Origin: an uncultured Propionivibrio sp.
Lineage (GTDB): Bacteria > Pseudomonadota > Gammaproteobacteria > Burkholderiales > Rhodocyclaceae
Direction: 5' to 3'
Length of the DNA: 12,067 nt
Assembly (NCBI GenBank): GCA_938040985.1
Contig: CALHZD010000008.1
Span: 1-12,067, forward strand
Positions within the stretch are counted from its first letter, which is position 1, and every line of letters begins with the position of its first letter. Both the position numbers and the translations under genes were made by a program. Of this stretch, positions 5,746 to 12,067 are shown in pieces. The notes beneath the pieces were generated by a model. It searched no databases. It was not told the DNA's origin and was given only the letters and a program-made list of their open reading frames with translations.

Positions 5746-6567
5746 GTGGAACTTGTCTCGCTCATTCAGGCGCTGATTCTTGGCATTGTCGAAGGTTTGA
5801 CCGAATTCCTGCCGATCTCCTCGACCGGCCATCTGATCCTTGCCGGTGATCTGCTCGGTTTCAACGACGCGCGCGGCAAACTGTTTGAGGTCGTCATCCA
5901 GTCGGGCGCTATTCTTGCCGTCTGCTGGGAATACCGCGTAAAAATCGCCCAGGTGCTTACCGGCCTGCCGCACGAACGCGCTGCCCAGCGCTTTGCGCTC
6001 AACCTGTTCATCGCCTTTCTGCCGCTCGCCATTCTCGGCCTGCTTTTCAAGAAAACGATCGAAGCCTATCTCTTCCAGCCCCTGCCGGTCGCACTGGCGT
6101 TCATCATCGGGGCATTTATCATCCTGTGGGCAGAACGCCGCCCGCATCGCGTACGCATCGAATCGGTCGATGACCTCTCGCCCACTGACGCCCTCAAGCT
6201 GGGCTGCATGCAGGCGTTGGCGCTGATCCCCGGAACGTCACGATCAGGAGCCACGATTATTGGCGGTCTGTTTCTGGGGCTGTCGCGCCGCGCCGCCGCC
6301 GAATTCTCTTTTTTTCTCGCCATTCCGACGCTGTTCGCCGCGACACTGTACAAACTTTACAAGGACTGGGCGCTGGTGCGCCTGGACGACATTGGTTTGT
6401 GGAGCGTTGGCTTTATCAGCGCCTTTGTTTCCGCCTTTCTTTGTGTGCGCTGGTTGTTACGCTTTATCTCCAGCCACGACTTCACTCCGTTTGCCTGGTA
6501 TCGCATCGCGTTTGGCTGCATCGTGCTGCTGACCTGGCAACTCGACCTGATTGCCTGGAGCGCCTGA
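5746..6567 (+). CDS. uppP: Undecaprenyl-diphosphate phosphatase
   Basis: This 273-residue inner-membrane enzyme removes a phosphate from undecaprenyl diphosphate, recycling the lipid carrier for peptidoglycan and other wall polymers; its overproduction gives bacitracin resistance in the family. Both signature motifs are present: EGLTEFLPISSTGH at residues 16-29 and PGTSRSGAT at 162-170 with the catalytic Arg166. About eight hydrophobic segments are spread along the chain. The start is the GTG at 5746, which gives the typical N-terminus (MELVSLIQALILGIVEG) and the usual length of about 270. An open frame reaching back to 5647 would add 33 basic residues unlike the family. The ribosome-binding site is weak (GTGGA, about 6 nt upstream). 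The next gene begins on the base after its stop codon, so translation is probably coupled. Confidence 0.95.
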   Translation: MELVSLIQALILGIVEGLTEFLPISSTGHLILAGDLLGFNDARGKLFEVVIQSGAILAVCWEYRVKIAQVLTGLPHERAAQRFALNLFIAFLPLAILGLLFKKTIEAYLFQPLPVALAFIIGAFIILWAERRPHRVRIESVDDLSPTDALKLGCMQALALIPGTSRSGATIIGGLFLGLSRRAAAEFSFFLAIPTLFAATLYKLYKDWALVRLDDIGLWSVGFISAFVSAFLCVRWLLRFISSHDFTPFAWYRIAFGCIVLLTWQLDLIAWSA

Positions 6568-7143
6568 ATGTCCTCAATGTCTTCGATTCTCTACCTGCAT
6601 GGTTTTGCTTCCTCCCCCGCATCCTGGAAAGTCCGCGAACTGTCCAACGCTCTCAAGGCACGCGGTCAGGGCTACCGGCTGATATGCCCGGCGCTTTCGA
6701 CCGTACCCAACGAAGCCATCGCGCAGGCCGAAGCGATCATCGAAAGCCGCGTCGGCCCCTTGACGCTAATCGGCAGCTCGCTCGGCGGCTATTACGCCAC
6801 CTGGCTGGCGGAAAAACATCTGCTGCGCGCTGCGCTGATCAATCCGGCCGTCGCCGCGCCGGCTTCGCTGGAAAAATACCTCGGCCCGCAAACCAACCTG
6901 CACACCGGCGCGCCGTTTGAATTCACCGAGGAACACCTCGCCCAGCTGCGCGCGCTTGAAGCGCCGAAAATCACGCCCGGACGCTACTTCCTGATGGTCG
7001 AAACCGGCGATGAGGTGCTTGACTACCGTAAAGCCGTCCAACGCTACGAGGGATGCAGGCAGGCTGTCTTTGAAGGCGGCGACCACAGCTTCACCCGTTT
7101 CCCTGAAATGGTGCCGCAACTGCTTGAATTCTGCGGGTTATAA
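6568..7143 (+). CDS. yqiA: YqiA/YcfP-like alpha/beta-hydrolase (esterase)
   Basis: This 191-residue cytoplasmic protein has the small alpha/beta-hydrolase fold of the YqiA/YcfP family. It opens with YLHGFASSPASWK (the HGF oxyanion region at residues 11-13 and the typical S-S-P-x-S-x-K). The nucleophile elbow is GSSLGGYYA, with Ser71. The likely acid is Asp148 (ETGDEVLDY) and the base is His173 (GGDHSFTRF), completing the triad. E. coli YqiA hydrolyses short acyl esters; the physiological substrate is unknown. The ATG directly follows the uppP stop, with GGAG 7 nt upstream inside the end of uppP. A second ATG at 6577 is also possible and would begin MSSILYLHGF. In E. coli yqiA lies by parE rather than here. 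Confidence 0.88.
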   Translation: MSSMSSILYLHGFASSPASWKVRELSNALKARGQGYRLICPALSTVPNEAIAQAEAIIESRVGPLTLIGSSLGGYYATWLAEKHLLRAALINPAVAAPASLEKYLGPQTNLHTGAPFEFTEEHLAQLRALEAPKITPGRYFLMVETGDEVLDYRKAVQRYEGCRQAVFEGGDHSFTRFPEMVPQLLEFCGL

Positions 7144-7150
7144 TTTGCCG

Positions 7151-9175
7151 ATGTACGTATTGTTCGAAGAGGACGGCAGTTTCAAGACCGCCACCATCAT
7201 AGCCGACAACGACACTTCGTTGCAGGTCGAAGCGGCATCCGGCAAGCGCCTCAAGGTCAAAGCGGCCAACGTTCTGCTGCGCTTCCAGACGCCGGCGCCG
7301 GGCGAACTGCTGGGCCAGGCCGAGGCGCTGGCCGCCGACATTGATACGCTCTTTCTCTGGGAATGCGCGGGCGAAGGCGAATTTGCCTTTGCCGAACTGG
7401 CCGACGAATACTTTGGCGATAACGGCAGCAAGGCCAGCGCAACCGAAGCCGCGGCATTATTGTTTGCCCTGCATGCCGCGCCGATCTATTTCCACCGCAA
7501 AGGCAAAGGACGCTTCCGCAAGGCACCGCCCGACATCCTGGCCGCCGCGCTCGCCGGTCTGGAAAAGAAACGCCAGCAGGCGCTGGCCATCGAACGCATG
7601 GCGAACGAACTCGCCGCCTTCACCTTGCCTCCCGAATTCCCGCCGCTGCTCGATATGTTGCTCTACCAGCCCGACCGCAACCGCAGCGAAACCAAGGCAC
7701 TCGAAGCCGCCTGCGTCCGGACCGGACTGTCGCCGACATGCCTGCTGGCGCGCTGCGGCGCAATTCCCTCGCCATACGCCTACCATCTGCGCCGTTTTCT
7801 TCGTGAATATTTCCCGCGCGGCGTCGACTTTCCCGCGGCACAGCCCGAAATCGACGCCGTCGATGCCTCACTTGCCGCCCTGGCGGAAACACTGCCGCGC
7901 GCGGATGTGCGCGCCTTTTCCATCGACGATGCGGCGACCACCGAAATCGACGATGCGTTCTCGCTGACGCCCTTGGCGGAAGGCGGCTGGCGCGTCGGCA
8001 TCCACATCGCCGCGCCGGGACTGGGGTTCGCGCCCGATTCGCCGCTCGGCGCGCTGGCGCGCGAACGCCTCTCCACCGTCTACATGCCGGGCGACAAGAT
8101 CACCATGCTGCCCAATGCGCTGGTCGAACGCTTTACGTTGCGCCAGGGGCACGACTGCCCGACGCTCTCGCTGTATCTCACCGTTGCACAGGATTTCTCG
8201 ATCACGGCGCACGAATCGCGCATCGAGCGCGTACCTGTCGTCGCCAATCTGCGGCACCACGATCTGGAACCCCTGTTCAATGCGCAGATGCTCGCCGCCG
8301 GGCTGGGCGACTTTCCTTTCGCCAGCGAGCTGAACATCCTCTGGCAACTGGCGCAGGCTTGTCTGGCGCGGCGTGGAAAAACCGCCGCCGCACAGGGAGA
8401 CCGCGATTATTCGTTCCACATCGAAGGCGACTTCGCCGATGCGCAGGCCTGCCACGTCACGATCACTGAGCGGCCGCGCGGCAGCCCGCTCGACACGCTG
8501 GTTTCCGAACTGATGATCGTCGCCAACAGCCTATGGGGAAGCCTGTTTGCAGACAATGGCATCGCCGCCATTTACCGTGCGCAAAGCGCCGGCAAAGTCC
8601 GCTTGACCACGGCGCCGCAGGCGCACGAAGGGCTTGGCGTCGCACAATACGCCTGGTCATCCTCGCCGCTGCGCCGCTACGTCGACCTGCTCAACCAGTG
8701 GCAGCTGATCGCCTGCCTGCGCGGCGATCCGCCGCCGTTCAAGCCCAAATCCGATCTCCTCTATGCCGCCTTGCGCGATTTCGAACTGACCTATGCCGCC
8801 TATGCCGATTTCCAGCGCACTATGGAACGCTACTGGTGCCTGCGCTGGCTGGCGCAGGAAGCGCGCACGACGATCGACGCCACCGTGCGCCGCGACGAAC
8901 TTGTCAAACTCGACGCCCTGCCGCTGCTCCAGCGCATCGCTTCGCTACCGGCGCTTCCGCCCGGCAGCCGCGTCCGCCTCGACATCGACGCCAGTGACCT
9001 GCTGACGCTGGCGCTGACCTGCCGCTACCGCGAGACCCTGGAAACGCCGTCCGACTGCGCGAGACAAGACGAACACGACACGGGTAGTACGATAGACGAC
9101 CCACCGTCACCCGAACAAACAACATGGGAGCTGCAAAAACCTCCTGTGCTCCTCATGGAAACCGCAGACGTCTGA
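7151..9175 (+). CDS. RNB-domain 3'-5' exoribonuclease (RNase II/R superfamily)
   Basis: This 674-residue protein has the RNB catalytic domain of processive 3'-5' exoribonucleases, about residues 245-580. The metal-binding cluster reads SIDDAATTEIDDAFS: Asp259, Glu265, Asp267 and Asp268. Three of the four acidic positions of E. coli RNase II are kept, and the position of its Asp207 is Glu. The conserved MPGDKITMLPNALVERFTLRQG follows, as does SPLRRYVDLLNQ (505-516) with the arginine that contacts RNA phosphate. The N-terminal ~240 residues are only weakly like the family's cold-shock domains, and the C-terminal part is short for an S1 domain. The last ~45 residues (from about 630) are acidic, proline-rich and lower in GC than the rest, a tail without recognisable fold. 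The ATG 7151 was chosen because the open frame upstream lies inside yqiA in another frame. It starts 7 bp after yqiA. Confidence 0.87.
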   Translation: MYVLFEEDGSFKTATIIADNDTSLQVEAASGKRLKVKAANVLLRFQTPAPGELLGQAEALAADIDTLFLWECAGEGEFAFAELADEYFGDNGSKASATEAAALLFALHAAPIYFHRKGKGRFRKAPPDILAAALAGLEKKRQQALAIERMANELAAFTLPPEFPPLLDMLLYQPDRNRSETKALEAACVRTGLSPTCLLARCGAIPSPYAYHLRRFLREYFPRGVDFPAAQPEIDAVDASLAALAETLPRADVRAFSIDDAATTEIDDAFSLTPLAEGGWRVGIHIAAPGLGFAPDSPLGALARERLSTVYMPGDKITMLPNALVERFTLRQGHDCPTLSLYLTVAQDFSITAHESRIERVPVVANLRHHDLEPLFNAQMLAAGLGDFPFASELNILWQLAQACLARRGKTAAAQGDRDYSFHIEGDFADAQACHVTITERPRGSPLDTLVSELMIVANSLWGSLFADNGIAAIYRAQSAGKVRLTTAPQAHEGLGVAQYAWSSSPLRRYVDLLNQWQLIACLRGDPPPFKPKSDLLYAALRDFELTYAAYADFQRTMERYWCLRWLAQEARTTIDATVRRDELVKLDALPLLQRIASLPALPPGSRVRLDIDASDLLTLALTCRYRETLETPSDCARQDEHDTGSTIDDPPSPEQTTWELQKPPVLLMETADV

Positions 9176-9185
9176 AGTGAACGAT

Positions 9186-10106
9186 ATGAAAACCGCGCCT
9201 CAAGAACCCACGTTCACACCGCCCTGGCAGCAGCCAGGCGCCAACCCGTACCTATGGTTTGGCATTGGCGCATCATTTGTCCTGCACGCCCTGGCGCTGG
9301 CAGTCAACTTCACCTACCCGGAAGCTTCACGCGCCTTCCGCGACAATGCGCTGGAAATCATTCTGGTCAATAGCAAATCCGCACGGCGGCCGACCGACGC
9401 CCAGGCGCTGGCGCAGACCAACCTCGATGGCGGCGGCGATACCGACCAGGACCGCCGCGCCAAAACGCCGCTCCCCGCCTCGAGCGAGGAAAAAGCCGGC
9501 GACGACATGGAGCAGGCCCAGCAGCGAATCCAGGAACTGGAAGCGCGCCAGCAACGTTTATTGACGCGCACACGCAGCAAGCCGATTGCGCCGCCGGCCA
9601 AGACGGAAAAAGAAGCGGAAGCGCCTTCGACGCCGGCCGCCGCGCCGATCAGCGGCCGCGACCTGGCTAACCGCGCGCTGGAAATGGCCAAACTGCAAGG
9701 CGAGATCGCCCGCAGCGTCGACGCCTACAACAAACGCCCGCGCTTAAAAACCGTCGGCACGCGCGCCAGCTACTATCCGCAGGCCGCGTTCCTCGACGCC
9801 TGGAAGCGCAAGGTCGAACGCATCGGCACGCTGAACTACCCCTCGGCCGCCAAGGGCAAAGTCTATGGCTCGGTCACTGTCTGGGTCGTCCTCAAGCGGG
9901 AAGATGGCGCGCTCTACCAGGAAGTTGAAATCCGCAAATCCTCGGGCAGCCCCGTCCTGGACAAAGCCGCCCAGCGCATTGTCACCATGGGCGCCCCCTA
10001 CGGCCCGATTCCGCAAGGCGCAGACGAGCGCTTCGATAACTTTGGCTTCGCCCGCACATTGACCTTCACCCGCGGCAACCAGCTCGAATCGCGGGAAGCC
10101 CAATAA
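9186..10106 (+). CDS. TonB-like energy transducer protein
   Basis: This 306-residue protein is probably anchored in the inner membrane by one helix near residues 22-43 (LWFGIGASFVLHALALAV). A long periplasmic spacer follows, with an acidic/glutamine-rich coiled-coil stretch at about 105-130 (MEQAQQRIQELEARQQRLL) and a proline/alanine-rich part. The C-terminal domain (about 205-290) has LNYPSAAKGKVYGSVTVWVV and IRKSSGSPVLDKAAQRIV, which is the TonB C-terminal pattern: Y-P-x-x-A, G, V-x-x, S-S-G-x-x-x-L-D-x-A. TonB couples the proton-motive force to outer-membrane receptors; no exbB or exbD is in the window. ATG 9186 is preferred because AAGTGA lies 5 nt upstream; the GTG at 9177 in the same frame has no ribosome-binding site. 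It follows the exoribonuclease stop by 10 bp. Confidence 0.85.
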   Translation: MKTAPQEPTFTPPWQQPGANPYLWFGIGASFVLHALALAVNFTYPEASRAFRDNALEIILVNSKSARRPTDAQALAQTNLDGGGDTDQDRRAKTPLPASSEEKAGDDMEQAQQRIQELEARQQRLLTRTRSKPIAPPAKTEKEAEAPSTPAAAPISGRDLANRALEMAKLQGEIARSVDAYNKRPRLKTVGTRASYYPQAAFLDAWKRKVERIGTLNYPSAAKGKVYGSVTVWVVLKREDGALYQEVEIRKSSGSPVLDKAAQRIVTMGAPYGPIPQGADERFDNFGFARTLTFTRGNQLESREAQ

Positions 10107-10144
10107 CGCGGAAGCTTGCCGCCAGGCTTCGGCTCCAGACTGCC

Positions 10145-10963
10145 ATGACCGATCGATACTGTGTTTTCGGCAACCCCATCCGTCACAGCCAATCGCCGCG
10201 CATCCATACCGCCTTTGCCCAACAGACCGGGCAGGATCTCCGGTATGAGGCCATCCTCGCGCCGCTCGACGATTTCGCGGGCAATGTACGGGCATTCATT
10301 GCCGCTGGCGGCAAGGGCGCCAACGTCACCGTACCGTTCAAGCAGGCGGCCTGGCGGCTTGCCACGCGCCTGACGCCGCGCGCGGCGCTGGCCGGCGCGG
10401 TCAATACGCTAAGCTTTTGCGACGGCGAAATCCTCGGCGACAACACGGACGGCGCCGGTCTCGTGCGTGACCTTATCGACCACCTCGGCGTCTCCCTCAC
10501 CAGCTCGCGCATCCTGATGCTCGGCGCCGGCGGCGCAGCGCGCGGCGTCTGCGGCCCGCTGCTCGAACAACGCCCGTGCGCGCTGACCATCGCCAATCGC
10601 ACCGTCGCCAACGCCAAGGCGCTGGCCGAACGTTTTGCCGCGCAGGGCGCCATCACCGGCTGCGGCTACGACGAACTCGGCGGGCACTCGTTCGACCTCG
10701 TTATCGACGCGACGTCGGCAAGTCTGAATGCCCTTATGCCGCCGTTGCCCAGCGGGTTGTTCGCCGCCGGCAGTCTGGCCTACGCGATGATGTACGGGCT
10801 GGCGCAAACGCCGTTTCGCGCCTTTGCCGAACAGCAGGGCGCGGCGCGCTATGCCGACGGCCTGGGCATGCTGGTCAGTCAGGCGGCGGAATCTTTCTTT
10901 GTCTGGCGCGGCGTGCGCCCAGATTGCCGTCCCGTCATGACACAGCTGCTGGCGGCGCAATGA
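10145..10963 (+). CDS. aroE: Shikimate dehydrogenase (NADP+)
   Basis: This 272-residue cytoplasmic enzyme reduces 3-dehydroshikimate to shikimate with NADPH, the fourth step of the chorismate pathway to aromatic amino acids. The shikimate-binding part has GNPIRHSQSPRIH (Ser15, Ser17) and GANVTVPFK with the catalytic Lys66. Asp102 lies in GDNTDG and completes the catalytic pair. The Rossmann half begins at about residue 122 with the glycine-rich LGAGGAARGV, and NRT at 151-153 is the family's NADPH-specificity segment. The length equals the usual ~270. The ATG has no strong ribosome-binding site. The gap to the TonB-like gene is 38 bp and holds a short GAAGC/GCTTC hairpin. Its last four bases overlap mtgA as ATGA. 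Confidence 0.97.
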   Translation: MTDRYCVFGNPIRHSQSPRIHTAFAQQTGQDLRYEAILAPLDDFAGNVRAFIAAGGKGANVTVPFKQAAWRLATRLTPRAALAGAVNTLSFCDGEILGDNTDGAGLVRDLIDHLGVSLTSSRILMLGAGGAARGVCGPLLEQRPCALTIANRTVANAKALAERFAAQGAITGCGYDELGGHSFDLVIDATSASLNALMPPLPSGLFAAGSLAYAMMYGLAQTPFRAFAEQQGAARYADGLGMLVSQAAESFFVWRGVRPDCRPVMTQLLAAQ

Positions 10964-11676
10964 GCCGCGGCACGACACGCCTGCTTACCCTTGTCCGCTG
11001 GTTCAAACGCGCGCTGCTCGCCGTGTTGACGCTCGTGCTGCTCTACGAAGGCTGGCTGTTCGGCTGGGTGCTCTGGTGGCGCACGATCAACCCTGACATG
11101 ACGCGCTTCATGGAACTTCGACTCGAGACGCTGCGCGTCAACGATCCCAAGGCGACATTGCAGCAAGGCTGGGTTGATTACGAACGTATTTCGCCGCATC
11201 TTAAACGCGCGCTGATCGCCGCCGAGGACAGCCGCTTCATGCAGCACGACGGCTTCGACTGGGACGGCATCGAAAAGGCGCTGGCGCGCAACCGGCGGCG
11301 GGGGAAAATCGTCGCCGGCGGCTCGACGATCAGCCAGCAGTTGGCTAAGAATCTTCTGCTGACGCCGGACAAAACGCTGTGGCGGAAGGCCCAGGAAGCC
11401 GTCATCACGCTGATGATCGAGACGACGTGGAGCAAGCGCCGCATCCTGGAGGTTTATCTCAACGTTATCGAATGGGGCAACCGCGTCTTCGGCGCGGAAG
11501 CGGCCGCCTGGCACTACTTTGGCGTTTCCGCCACGCAACTTTCGGCGGAACAGGCGGCGCGGCTAGCCGCCATGGTGCCACGACCACGCTATTTCGACAC
11601 ACACCGCACATCGCCGATACTGGCCGCACGCAGCGAATCCATCCGCCGGCATATGTCCGCCGCGCCGATTCCATAG
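10960..11676 (+). CDS. mtgA: Monofunctional biosynthetic peptidoglycan transglycosylase
   Basis: This 238-residue GT51 glycosyltransferase polymerises lipid II into glycan strands at the outer face of the inner membrane, without a transpeptidase domain. A membrane anchor lies at about residues 17-40 (ALLAVLTLVLLYEGW). The GT51 motifs follow: AAEDSRFMQHDGFDW with the catalytic Glu89, GGSTISQQLAKNLLL at 120-134, RKAQEAVITLMIE at 142-154, and RILEVYLNVIEWG at 161-173. The length fits MtgA (about 230-245). The start ATG overlaps the aroE stop by 4 nt (ATGA), implying translational coupling. No gene follows it before the repeat region at 11757. Confidence 0.97.
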   Translation: MSRGTTRLLTLVRWFKRALLAVLTLVLLYEGWLFGWVLWWRTINPDMTRFMELRLETLRVNDPKATLQQGWVDYERISPHLKRALIAAEDSRFMQHDGFDWDGIEKALARNRRRGKIVAGGSTISQQLAKNLLLTPDKTLWRKAQEAVITLMIETTWSKRRILEVYLNVIEWGNRVFGAEAAAWHYFGVSATQLSAEQAARLAAMVPRPRYFDTHRTSPILAARSESIRRHMSAAPIP

Positions 11677-11702
11677 GACACAGCAGCTTCCTTTGCCAGA
11701 AT

Positions 11703-11750
11703 GTTTTTCTGACCCTTTCGCCCCCTTTTTAAAGAGGGCTGCTCAAAGGC
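11703..11750 (+). terminator. Possible terminator hairpin after mtgA
   Basis: GCCC and GGGC arms flank a T/A-rich centre at about 11720-11739, giving a stem with one mismatch and little loop. A T-rich stretch follows only from about 11757, too far for a classic intrinsic terminator. It could equally be another copy of the intergenic hairpin repeat. Confidence 0.25.
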
Positions 11751-11756
11751 TGAGGG

Positions 11757-11831
11757 GTTTTATGTTTTTTGATGCCCTGAAGCCCTTATATTTAAAGGAG
11801 CTCCGGCAGATTTATGTTTTCTGCCTTGTTT
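11757..11831. repeat. Intergenic repeat block, copy 2 (partner at 3830-3904)
   Basis: This is the same ~74-bp block as at 3830-3904, in the same orientation and with no net length change. It reads TTTATG, six T and GATGCCCTGA; then a hairpin unit (11777-11806) with loop TTATATTTAAA and right arm GGAGCTCC; then TTTATGTTTTCTGCCTTG. The differences from the other copy are scattered substitutions, concentrated in the right arm of the hairpin. It begins 81 bp after the mtgA stop. Confidence 0.8.
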
Positions 11832-11852
11832 TTAAGGGTTTCCAATGGGGTT

Positions 11853-12038
11853 CTGAAACTCTTAAAAACAGGACATTTCCGGAGTGGCGCCCGCAAGCTC
11901 TTTATTTACGGGCATCTCAGATGCACCTGCCCTAAAGCCCTTTATTTATAAGGGTTCCAGAGGCTCCTGCCCGGAGCCTCTTTATCCATGCGGGTTCAAC
12001 GGTACACCCTGAAAACGCCCAATCCACGCTGGCTGCGG
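11853..12038. repeat. Second set of ~39-bp-spaced hairpin units
   Basis: Units of 29-30 nt start at 11853, 11892, 11932 and 11972, at intervals of 39, 40 and 40 bp, with a degenerate one near 12009. The first is in the inverted orientation (starts CTGAAAC, ends TTTCCGG). The second ends ATCTCAG, the third has arms GCCCT and AGGGT around TTATTTAT, and the fourth starts CGGAGCC and has GCGGGTTCA. They match the 3459-3720 family in length, spacing, A/T-rich loop and C/G arms but are more diverged. No gene is seen from 11677 to the window end. Confidence 0.7.
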
Positions 12039-12067
12039 AGGAAGTACTGCGAAAGCGTCAATAGCGG

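Noticed and set aside
7139..7144. TATAAT as a -10 box just before the exoribonuclease gene
   Set aside because: It spans the yqiA stop codon, has no -35 match 16-18 nt upstream, and leaves almost no leader before the ATG at 7151.
11996..12067. Open minus-strand frame at the right edge, possibly the end of another gene
   Set aside because: Only 23 codons are visible before a stop; they match no family I know and lie partly within the repeat units.

Overview
This 12 kb window looks like chromosomal DNA of a betaproteobacterium, most likely of the Rhodocyclales type. The case rests on a tRNA-Tyr/tRNA-Gly/tRNA-Thr/tuf cluster, GC-rich coding regions with strong third-position GC, and the row uppP, yqiA-like, RNB exoribonuclease, tonB-like, aroE, mtgA. 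The taxonomic placement is an inference. I see no rRNA, transposase, phage gene or CRISPR array.

Left part (1-2034): on the minus strand a clear sigma70-type promoter drives tRNA-Tyr, tRNA-Gly, tRNA-Thr and the start of tuf (EF-Tu), which runs off the window. Divergent from it is a small membrane protein gene. It converges on a minus-strand pair: a short thioredoxin-fold protein, and upstream of it a surface-adhesin-E-type exported protein whose reading frame is broken near its 3' end. Divergent from that pair is a 6-phosphofructokinase (2117-3388) with a plant/trypanosome-like combination of active-site residues.

Middle (3389-5745): the 536-bp gap between the converging ends of the phosphofructokinase and a LysE-family exporter is filled with hairpin-forming units spaced about 39 bp apart. 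The exporter and a SatP/YaaH-type acetate transporter follow on the minus strand, separated by a rho-independent terminator. A 401-bp divergent intergenic region holds a near-perfect inverted repeat that overlaps a possible transporter promoter.

Right part (5746-11676): six plus-strand genes are so tightly packed (gaps 0, 7, 10, 38 and -4 bp) that they probably form one operon. They are undecaprenyl-diphosphate phosphatase (uppP), a YqiA-like alpha/beta hydrolase, an RNB-domain exoribonuclease, a TonB-like protein, shikimate dehydrogenase (aroE) and monofunctional peptidoglycan glycosyltransferase (mtgA). UppP and MtgA both serve peptidoglycan synthesis (lipid carrier recycling and glycan polymerisation).

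Right end (11677-12067): non-coding, with a second set of the same ~39-bp hairpin units. It also carries a ~74-bp block that is a diverged copy of one at 3830-3904. This paired, periodic, hairpin-forming intergenic repeat family is the most unusual feature of the window.
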